Source: VGWB01 sp964480945
Lineage (GTDB): Bacteria > Bacteroidota > Ignavibacteria > UBA10030
Direction: 5' to 3'
NCBI GenBank assembly: GCA_964480945.1
Contig: CAYZRX010000022.1
Coordinates: 1-50,012 of the forward strand
Length of the DNA stretch: 50,012 bases
Both the position numbers and the translations under genes were made by a program. Shown piece after piece: positions 34,386 to 41,141 of the stretch. The notes under the pieces were generated by a model that was not told where the DNA came from, searched no databases, and saw only the letters and a list, made by a program, of their open reading frames with translations. How positions within the stretch are numbered: position 1 is the first letter of the stretch; each line of letters starts with the position of its first letter.

Positions 34386-36206
34386 CTACTTCAATAGTAT
34401 CAGTTTCTTCGTCTCCACAAAATTACTTGCTGTAAGTCGATAGAAGTAGATACCGCTCGCAAGCTTGCTGTCGTCTCCGCCAGAGACGGATCCACCTTTG
34501 ACGGAAAACGTTGCTTCGTAATTTCCGGGCTGGCGTATTCCTTCAAATAATGTCGCTACTTCCTGTCCGAGAAGATTATAGACCTTCAAAGTGATATAGC
34601 TGTTGTGCGGAATAGAATATCTGATCTGTGTTGTCGGGTTGAAGGGATTGGGATAATTCTGAGAAAGGTCAAACTTCTCGGGAATGCCAGGAGGTGGATC
34701 CACTCCGACAGCAGGAGAAAAACCATACTGAAGCCACTTGCTAATGGTATCATTTTCTGCCGCCTCCTGGGCTTTCCATTGTACATATTTCTCGGGGAAC
34801 CAATGATACAAATCTCCAAGCGGGAAACCGCCCATCCCGGCATTCAACAAAGTATCATTTGTGTAAGCTAGATTCTCTTCTAAAGGCCAAAGTCGATTGA
34901 TACTGTTTTCAGGTTTCCAAGCCCAGGACCAATCGGGTCCTCCGAACCAACTACTCAACAAAAATTCCTTTAGAGTATCGATATCAGTAGGCGCATTCAT
35001 AAAACCTGGATTCGTTGAGTCATAGAGAGATGCCTTATTCATGAATGGGAAGGAATTGGACTCAAAGAAAGTCATTGTCCTTGAATTCATCATCGGCTGC
35101 GGAACAGGTGTCATATCTTCGTAACCATTTTCCCTGTACCCTTCTGCCTCCGAATTATTATACATCCAATCACTCAACCAGTCTTCGATAGAATAGCTGC
35201 TATTCGTGAATAGAATATGGCGATCCTGCTCAGAAAAAGGAACCTCAAAACCGAAATTTGAAATACTGTCAATCTGTATTGTGCCGCCATCCGGTTCGCC
35301 ACCATCATGTGAGGAATGTGCGGGAATGTAACCAAACATATATGTGTTGAGAAAAATGGAATTAGTCACTGACATATTATACCACCAGCCTGATTCCAGC
35401 GCGTACATGACAACGTTGTGGAAGGTGCAATGGTTAAAACGGACATTATCCCCGTACTCACCTCCCTCCTGCATATACACATATCCTATGTTTGAGAATG
35501 TGCAATTCTCGAATGTCAGGCTGTCAATATGATAGCCGAGTGAACCATACGGAAACGAAACGGCCCTTCCATAATATCTGTACTGTTCGTCCGTATTGTT
35601 TTTCCAGTAGGAATTTTTGAAAGTTCCTCCAAAATTTTTACATGTCACTGTAACCGATCCTCCGGCAAGTGTTGTCATCGGGAAATAGTCCATTATCACT
35701 CCATCGAAGTTGCACTTTTGTTCAGCCTCATGCAACGGACTATCCCTAAAGATGATGCATGCGCCTACCTGATCGCCTTTAGTATCTGCGCATAAGACCC
35801 AAACGTTCCTGAGGGTCAGATCGCCGTAACAGCAAAAGAAGTAAGAGGAATCGACATCGCCATTTGCCGTCCAGCGTATTTGCGGCGGTGCGGTTTGCTG
35901 AGTATTTCCAGGCTCGGGAGCGATAATAGTCAGATGTTCTCCTGCGGGTACAAGTATTAAATCTGTAAGGACATAATAACCATTAAGTTTCAGTTTGAAA
36001 ACTGTGTTTGAAAGTGTTCCCGCATCAATGGCTGCCTGTACAGCTTCATTCAAAGTTCCTTCCTCGCCTGTGTCAAAAAAGTCAGGGACGTTTACCGTGT
36101 CTGTTTGAGCGATTGTAGTTGCTGGAACTATTGATGACACAACGATGAAAACAAGAATTAAAAGCGCGATTTCGCCAAGAGCCTTTAAATAGAATCTCTT
36201 CTTCGT
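34386..36206 (-). CDS. Beta-helix T9SS surface protein with an apparent ACG start
   Basis: Paralogue of 44964-46748: both share DAGTLSNTVF, the helix coils SLTFENCTFSNIGYV and MFGY, the motif AGMGGFPLGDLYHWFPEKY before WKAQEAAEND, and a T9SS tail (LSQNYPNPFNPTTQIRYS, NLLGQEVATLFEG, KKLILLK). The first standard start, GTG 36140, lies inside the signal peptide. The frame stays open upstream to KKRFYLKALGEIALLILVFI, and the natural start position, 5 nt after GAGGTG, reads ACG (36206) where ATG AAG AAG would be expected. A 30-bp palindromic repeat lies in frame within the sorting domain (34476-34505). Either ACG is used weakly, or this copy has lost its start. A surface glycan-binding or lytic role is inferred. 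Confidence 0.75.
   Translation of the reverse strand, partial: TKKRFYLKALGEIALLILVFIVVSSIVPATTIAQTDTVNVPDFFDTGEEGTLNEAVQAAIDAGTLSNTVFKLKLNGYYVLTDLILVPAGEHLTIIAPEPGNTQQTAPPQIRWTANGDVDSSYFFCCYGDLTLRNVWVLCADTKGDQVGACIIFRDSPLHEAEQKCNFDGVIMDYFPMTTLAGGSVTVTCKNFGGTFKNSYWKNNTDEQYRYYGRAVSFPYGSLGYHIDSLTFENCTFSNIGYVYMQEGGEYGDNVRFNHCTFHNVVMYALESGWWYNMSVTNSIFLNTYMFGYIPAHSSHDGGEPDGGTIQIDSISNFGFEVPFSEQDRHILFTNSSYSIEDWLSDWMYNNSEAEGYRENGYEDMTPVPQPMMNSRTMTFFESNSFPFMNKASLYDSTNPGFMNAPTDIDTLKEFLLSSWFGGPDWSWAWKPENSINRLWPLEENLAYTNDTLLNAGMGGFPLGDLYHWFPEKYVQWKAQEAAENDTISKWLQYGFSPAVGVDPPPGIPEKFDLSQNYPNPFNPTTQIRYSIPHNSYITLKVYNLLGQEVATLFEGIRQPGNYEATFSVKGGSVSGGDDSKLASGIYFYRLTASNFVETKKLILLK
34476..34505. repeat. In-frame palindromic repeat, decayed copy
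   Basis: Two adjacent 15-bp palindromes, tccgccagagacgga and tccacctttgacgga, differing from the perfect copy at 36306-36335 by three G-to-A changes. It adds ten codons (minus strand, within SVKGGSVSGGD) to the sorting domain of the beta-helix protein without breaking the frame. Confidence 0.7.
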
Positions 36207-36215
36207 GGCTTCACC

Positions 36216-36520
36216 TCATTTAAGCAGTACAAACTTTTTGGTTTCCACAGAATTCGCTGCTTTCAATCTATACAAGTAAACACCACTTGCAAGTTTGCTT
36301 CCATCTCCGCCAGAGGCGGATCCGCCTTTGGCGGAAAACGTCGCTTGGTAATTCCCCTTCTGCCGCATTCCTCCAAATGACGTCGCTACTTCCTCACCAA
36401 TAAGATTCTAGACTTTCAACGATACGTGACCACTTCCGCGGAATCGAGTATTTGATGTGTGTGATTGGGTTGAATGGATTTGGACAATTCTGGGAGAGAG
36501 AACTGAGCAGGAATGTTTTT
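36216..36520 (-). pseudogene. Frameshifted T9SS sorting domain stranded after the truncated GH10
   Basis: Minus-strand pieces in shifted frames spell a sorting domain: NIPAQFSL, SQNCPNPFNPITHIKYSIP, then NLIGEEVATSFGGMRQKGNY, GSKLASGVYLYRLKAANSV and ETKKFVLLK, stop at 36216. A one-base loss in the TCTCTCC run near 36500 and another shift with stop near 36410-36425 break it. It is close in sequence to the tail of the 34386 protein. Its stop codon overlaps the ribosome site of that gene. It was presumably the C-terminus of the GH10 enzyme. Confidence 0.8.
36306..36335. repeat. Palindromic repeat, perfect copy
   Basis: Tandem palindromes tccgcc-aga-ggcgga and tccgcc-ttt-ggcgga, fully symmetric in their arms. 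They lie inside the former coding sequence of a T9SS sorting domain (SAKGGSASGGD), at the same place as the decayed copy at 34476-34505. Confidence 0.75.
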
Positions 36521-36546
36521 CACTGCCACCTGCCGACATAATCTAA

Positions 36547-37371
36547 TCACCAGTAGGAAGTGGCGTCGTTGAGTTGATTCGATGGCGCAACGTCAAATTC
36601 TGAAATGTAGATGGGCAGTCCCGTCGCTGCGAGCGCGTCGAGATTGTTTTTGATCGTAGTGGTATCTGCATTCTCCAGCTCAAACCGGTGTCCCTGCACG
36701 CCGATGCCGTCGATCAAATTCCTGTCTTTCAAAAGATTGATGATCGTAAGATAGTTTTGTGTGGCCTGGGCGTTATTGATGATGCCGTATTCGTTGATCA
36801 GCAACTTGACTCCCTTCGCCATGTACTGTCGGGCGAGCTGGAACGACCGAATGACCCAATCCCAACCTGTCGCGCCATTCCCTCCAAGGGCGTCTTTGAA
36901 CGAAGGAGGGGCGTGGCCAGGCAGCGGTTCGTTCACCACATCGACGAACGATGCGCTGACGTACCGCTCTCCCGCCAGCCGAATCCATTCCTCGATCTCT
37001 TGCGCTTGGCTTAGGGAATCAAGCGTCGTAATCCAGCTCGGATACTGCTGTCCCCAGATCAGCGTGCGGAACTTGAACGGGTAATACTTGTCAAGGCAAT
37101 AGTTGTAGATTTGATCAACCGGAGTCCAGTTGTAGTTATTCCTCGTCCCTTCGACCGAACCCCATTTGGAAGCGTTCTCCGGAGTGATCTGGTTCCAATA
37201 CTGATCAAAGTGTAAGGGAGCGCTGCCACCACTGCCCCAGATATTGCCGAGGAACTTCCCCTTCCCCACCGCCATCTGCGAAAACGAATCGGCGACCCCT
37301 AGAGTCAGCATGACGCCGAGAATCAGAATCGCGAGTTCTCGCCGGCTTCGTGTCCTCCTCTCTCTCACCAT
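36547..37371 (-). CDS. GH10 endo-xylanase, C-terminally truncated
   Basis: 274 aa from ATG 37371 (GAGG about 9 nt upstream; signal peptide LAILILGVMLTLGVADSFSQ). The barrel is clear: FDQYWNQITPENASKWGS, FRTLIWGQQYPSWI (the WGQQ variant without the usual HTLVWH histidines), acid/base Glu about 148 in VDVVNEPLPG, LLINEYGI, IGVQGHRFE, and nucleophile Glu about 258 in PIYISEFDV. It stops at NDATSYW, about 16 residues after the nucleophile, so the last one or two beta/alpha units (normally 60-90 residues with conserved Trp residues) are missing. Only ~25 bp separate the stop from a relic sorting domain. Both catalytic glutamates remain, but the barrel cannot close normally, so it is probably inactive. 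Confidence 0.8.
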   Translation of the reverse strand: MVRERRTRSRRELAILILGVMLTLGVADSFSQMAVGKGKFLGNIWGSGGSAPLHFDQYWNQITPENASKWGSVEGTRNNYNWTPVDQIYNYCLDKYYPFKFRTLIWGQQYPSWITTLDSLSQAQEIEEWIRLAGERYVSASFVDVVNEPLPGHAPPSFKDALGGNGATGWDWVIRSFQLARQYMAKGVKLLINEYGIINNAQATQNYLTIINLLKDRNLIDGIGVQGHRFELENADTTTIKNNLDALAATGLPIYISEFDVAPSNQLNDATSYW

Positions 37372-37433
37372 GGCTGTGCCCTCGGATTTGTCTCGTGTTG
37401 AATTGATGTGGGATATCTCTTCATGACGTTCAA

Positions 37434-37450
37434 CCCCACAACGGGTGGGG
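37434..37450 (-). terminator. Small hairpin just after the GH35 stop
   Basis: ccccac-aacgg-gtgggg forms a 6-bp GC stem directly after the GH35 stop codon. There is no T-tract behind it on the minus strand, so it may be an RNA-stabilising hairpin rather than a true terminator. Confidence 0.35.
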
Positions 37451-39130
37451 CTACTTGTAATGATACAAGGTAACACGCTGAATCTGGAAATCTCCGTACG
37501 GCAATCTCATATGCCGTCCCTGGTGGCTTTGATCACCGTTGAGTCTTCGCCCCGGCTTCCACACGCCCTGCTCATACGCTCCCTCGTCGATGCTGAGAAT
37601 GCCGGCGAGAGGCCGTTTCGGATCCAACGACTGAAATGTGACGATCAGACCGGAACCGGCGACGATGAATTCATCGGCTCCGAGTTGAATGATGACGCCG
37701 CCGCCGCGCGGGTCTGCTTCGGCCGGTTTGGAAGCATACCGGTCGAGTGGCTCGAACGAAATCGTCATCACGTACTCGCCGAACTTCACTTGTGTCTCGA
37801 GCCGGCTTCGCTCGACTGACACACCCGCCAGAGCGCCTTTCCCCTGCTTCTCGAGAATAATCGGTGCCAGCTGGGTCAACAGGTCATAGCTCCTCACCAG
37901 CCTGTATCCCGCAGGGTCAATTGACCTTGCAGGATCGATGGACTCGATCGAGAATGGACAGAAACCGATGGCGTCGTGTTGGCCGATTACATAGAAGGCG
38001 TCCGCCGAGGATCGATGGGTGAATCCCGCTTCAGGGATGAAAAGCGGATTGTCCGCGCGATGGAACTTGCTGCTCCAATCGACGAAGCTTCCGTGGTAGA
38101 TGTCCGGTGCAAGGAAATCGACGGAGGGGGCTCCCGCTTTCCAGACATCCATGAGATGAGGAAGCGGACCTCCGCTCGGATATTGACCAGGCTGGTATCC
38201 CGCTCTGATCAATGCAGCGTTCACGTACATCGGGAGGCCATATTCTTTCTTGCCGGCGGCGGTGACTTCTTCGACGTACCGGGCGTAATTCCACGCCATC
38301 AAGATCTCATCGGTGTGGAGCCCTTTGCCGAACACCTCCTCCCACGTGCCGGAAGTCTTGAACCCGCCTTTCTCCCACACAGCCCTGAGCTCTGGCTGCA
38401 GGTTTACCCTGTGTTCCTGAAGATACGTCATCAGCTCGGCCGGCACTGCCGATTGAAACGCCTTTGTGGCCTCGCCGCAGTAATCTCTCGCATCGGGTAT
38501 CATTCCGACTTCATTCTCGACCTGGATCATCAGCACGGTATGCTCACGTCCATCGACATCGCGGAGATGCCTCATCAGCGCGCTGAACGCATTTTTGTCC
38601 GCCTCGAGGTTGTTTCGATTGAAGCATGTCAACATCTCCATGCTTCTGCCGTTCCCGTCCTGCGCCCGAGGAAACCGGTCAACATCCTTCTTCACCCAGG
38701 CCGGGACGTAACAAGACATGCTGTTCTTCCACGATCCAAACCACAGGAGCACCAGTCTGATGCCGTGCGTACGAGCGTCGCGGATCAAACCATCCACAAG
38801 AGAGAAATCGAATCGGCCTTCCTGAGGTTCGATCAGCTCCCAGTATGCGGGGGCAAGGATCGTGTTGATATGCATGGACTGGAACTTCTCCCAGTGCGGG
38901 CGCAGATACTCAAGACTGGAGGCACTCGAGTTACCGAGCTCGCCGCCGAGGATCAAGAATGGCTGGCCATCGACGATGAGCTGCGTGGCAGTTCCCTGCT
39001 TTCTGAGATACGGTGCTCCGTGTTCCTGCGCTTGGCCAACGCCCCCAACGACGACCAGGACGGCGTAGAAAACACCCGCGACACGCCGTGCCCACTCCCG
39101 AAGACTTCTCCGATGATTTATGTAGATCAT
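37451..39130 (-). CDS. GH35 beta-galactosidase (DUF5597-containing type)
   Basis: 559 aa from ATG 39130; the frame is open further upstream to 39262 but the signal peptide (VAGVFYAVLVVVGGVGQAQ) and an AAGGA site 9 nt upstream fit 39130. Barrel motifs: PFLILGGELGNSSASSLEYL, NTILAPAYWELIEPQEG, acid/base Glu about 207 in IQVENEVGMI and nucleophile Glu about 367 in PLFIPEAGF. The C-terminal ~130 residues look like the DUF5597 beta-domain. The same type occurs in xyloglucan loci (Cellvibrio Bgl35A, Xanthomonas), where it removes galactose from xyloglucan side chains. It starts 17 bp after the GH30 stop. No T9SS domain, so probably periplasmic. Confidence 0.88.
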   Translation of the reverse strand: MIYINHRRSLREWARRVAGVFYAVLVVVGGVGQAQEHGAPYLRKQGTATQLIVDGQPFLILGGELGNSSASSLEYLRPHWEKFQSMHINTILAPAYWELIEPQEGRFDFSLVDGLIRDARTHGIRLVLLWFGSWKNSMSCYVPAWVKKDVDRFPRAQDGNGRSMEMLTCFNRNNLEADKNAFSALMRHLRDVDGREHTVLMIQVENEVGMIPDARDYCGEATKAFQSAVPAELMTYLQEHRVNLQPELRAVWEKGGFKTSGTWEEVFGKGLHTDEILMAWNYARYVEEVTAAGKKEYGLPMYVNAALIRAGYQPGQYPSGGPLPHLMDVWKAGAPSVDFLAPDIYHGSFVDWSSKFHRADNPLFIPEAGFTHRSSADAFYVIGQHDAIGFCPFSIESIDPARSIDPAGYRLVRSYDLLTQLAPIILEKQGKGALAGVSVERSRLETQVKFGEYVMTISFEPLDRYASKPAEADPRGGGVIIQLGADEFIVAGSGLIVTFQSLDPKRPLAGILSIDEGAYEQGVWKPGRRLNGDQSHQGRHMRLPYGDFQIQRVTLYHYK

Positions 39131-39147
39131 CTCGCCTATCCTTTCGC

Positions 39148-40800
39148 TTATCGCACAAGCAGCATTTTGCGCGTCTCGACATACATTGTTCGCGGGTTTC
39201 CCATTGCGCTCGCTTCGAGACGGCAGAAGTAAAGACCGGACGCAGCAGCCCGGGGGTTCCATTCGATGCTGTGGTAGCCAGCCTCCACCATTCCATCAAC
39301 AAGTGACGCAACCTTCCGGCCAAGGAGATCAAAAACGTCCAGGGAAACGCGGCTGGCAGCGGGCAACTGAAAACGGATGACCGTGGCGGGGTTGAACGGG
39401 TTAGGATAATTCTGAAAGAGCTCAAAGGTTTGAGGAGGACGGGGACTTTCGTCAGCCACGCCGACGACGACATCCCCTACAAACGTCGTTACACTCGAAT
39501 CGGCAAGAGTCGCGGTAAACGTGCCGTCGGTCACCGCCAGATCGCTCTGCTGTTCGCAATCCTTCGCCCCCGAGGTAACGTAGGGCCTCACAGTCGCCGT
39601 CCCGGTTGCGATATTTTGTATTCGAAATGTCTGTTCTGTTGAAGATGAACTCATATTCATGGCGACAATGACGAATTTGGAGTTGCTCGATGAGCCGGGC
39701 AAGACCGGTTTGTATGCGGTAACATAGACCGATCCGCGGGGAATCGTTGAGAAAACTCTCATATTTCCCGGACGGACAAATCTTGCGAACTGCGACATCA
39801 CATAGCCTTTCTTGGTGATGCTGCCAGCCACACCCCCTTTCGTACCGTCATCGATCGGTCCGTAGTACCTTACGATGTACCACCATACATACGCGCTCAT
39901 GTCTGCATTCATACAGTCATTGATGCTTTTGGCTGTTGCAAGAGCGCCCTTCAAGGAAGTGTCCATGTCAGGGCCGCTCCCCGGGCTATTGATCAAATAT
40001 TCGGTCATCCACAGCTCCTTGCCCTTACTCAGCGCAAGGGGATAACTTGAGGGTGTCGCACCATAAATGTGCCCGCCTATGAAAGCGACATGCGATGCCG
40101 CTACAGAATCGTTCAGTGTCGGATCGGACAGAGTATGACTGAAACCCGCCGCCTCAGGCATGAAGACGGGGATCCCGATCGCCGGTGCGTTGTTTCTCAT
40201 GAACTGGAGGAATTGAGTCCCATTCCATCCGCACCCCTCATAACCAGTTGGAATAAAATCGGGTTCATTCTGAACTGAGACGGCATATACTGGTGCACCG
40301 TTGCCGGCCATGGTGTCAGCAAATGCCTTCAAGTATGCCGCAAAGGCGGCATGGTTGTTCGTGTCGAGGCTCCCCCCAACAATGCTGCCGCTGGTCTTCA
40401 TCCACGCCGGTGGTGTCCATGGCGTTGCAATGACTGTCGCTCCAAGTGATTCAGCGAGCTTTGTAGATTGAACGTTTATTTTGAATTGCGTGGAATCGGG
40501 TGGAATCCGAAGCCGCATGATTGTAAAGCCGAGTTCACCGGGACCATTTCCGAAAGCAGTCTGAATTTGCTCTGGGGTCATGTCGCCGTAGTTCAACCCC
40601 GGATTCCAGCCAACGATGTTTGCCCCGCCGAAACCCCTGATGACTTGTCGAAGACTATCAAGATAGATGACAGCTTCATTCGCTCCCTGAGCGCGTAGCT
40701 GCGGAATCAAAGCCATACAGTGGAGCATCACGACACTGATCACGCCTCGAGTCCATGCCCGAACATCTTTCTGCAGTCTTGTGTGTATCATCACGAACAT
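39148..40800 (-). CDS. GH30 glucuronoxylanase-type enzyme with T9SS sorting domain
   Basis: 550 aa. After the leader (VISVVMLHCMALIPQLRAQG) the GH30 barrel shows RQVIRGFGGANIVGW, TPWTPPAWMK, acid/base Glu179 in VSVQNEPDF and nucleophile Glu267 in LWMTEYL. The stretch AYVWWYIVRYYGPI keeps Arg311 and Tyr313 at the positions that bind methylglucuronate in subfamily-8 glucuronoxylanases, so cleavage guided by glucuronic acid branches is likely. A beta-sandwich side domain (~350-455) and a T9SS tail (LFQNYPNPFNPATVIRFQLP, DLLGRKVASLV, SGLYFCRLEA) follow. Start is ATG 40800 or the GTG/ATG at 40794/40791, which are better spaced from GAGAGG. A surface endo-enzyme that would feed GH115 and GH8. Confidence 0.88.
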   Translation of the reverse strand: MFVMIHTRLQKDVRAWTRGVISVVMLHCMALIPQLRAQGANEAVIYLDSLRQVIRGFGGANIVGWNPGLNYGDMTPEQIQTAFGNGPGELGFTIMRLRIPPDSTQFKINVQSTKLAESLGATVIATPWTPPAWMKTSGSIVGGSLDTNNHAAFAAYLKAFADTMAGNGAPVYAVSVQNEPDFIPTGYEGCGWNGTQFLQFMRNNAPAIGIPVFMPEAAGFSHTLSDPTLNDSVAASHVAFIGGHIYGATPSSYPLALSKGKELWMTEYLINSPGSGPDMDTSLKGALATAKSINDCMNADMSAYVWWYIVRYYGPIDDGTKGGVAGSITKKGYVMSQFARFVRPGNMRVFSTIPRGSVYVTAYKPVLPGSSSNSKFVIVAMNMSSSSTEQTFRIQNIATGTATVRPYVTSGAKDCEQQSDLAVTDGTFTATLADSSVTTFVGDVVVGVADESPRPPQTFELFQNYPNPFNPATVIRFQLPAASRVSLDVFDLLGRKVASLVDGMVEAGYHSIEWNPRAAASGLYFCRLEASAMGNPRTMYVETRKMLLVR

Positions 40801-40824
40801 CCTCTCTTTATCGTAAATGCATCA

Positions 40825-40963
40825 TCATCCTTGCCTCGACCAAGTCGCCACGTTCAACCGGTACAGAGAGACACCGCTCGCCGATCCTGCGGCGTCACAC
40901 GCGTCCAGATCTGTACCGGCGTGCTGCATCCCTCGAACAAGACCGCTGCTTCCTGCCCAAGAG
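40825..40963 (-). pseudogene. T9SS sorting-domain relic
   Basis: Minus-strand fragments in two frames: LLGQEAAVLFEG starting at 40963, then after a shift GSASGVSLYRLNVATWSRQG with a stop at 40825. These are the final two conserved blocks of a sorting domain (LLGQEVATLFEG, SGVYLYRL). The protein they belonged to is gone. The rest of 40801-41141 contains only this relic and the terminator at 41083-41119. Confidence 0.6.
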
Positions 40964-41082
40964 GAGAGATTCAGAATTCAAATAACTCACAGGCGCCCGA
41001 TCTTCTGGAACAACAGGACCGAGGCTCATTGTGAGATGCCTCAATGAACGGACTCGTGCTACGATTTCTTCGAAAGCGCCCC

Positions 41083-41119
41083 AAAAACAAAAGCAGCCCG
41101 CCCGTGAGTCACGGACGGG
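41083..41119 (-). terminator. Strong rho-independent terminator after the 1214-aa T9SS gene
   Basis: A 10-bp stem (cccgcccgtg / cacggacggg, one G-T pair) with a 3-base loop at 41097-41119 lies about 22 bp past the stop at 41142. On the minus strand it is followed by TGCTTTTGTTTTT. It should end the transcript from the TonB receptor at 49870. Confidence 0.88.
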
Positions 41120-41141
41120 CCGCACCTGCAACGAAGGAAGC

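Noticed and set aside
37976..39232. 418-codon plus-strand open frame opposite GH35
   Set aside because: No family motif and no ribosome site; it is the antisense of a clear GH35 catalytic domain.
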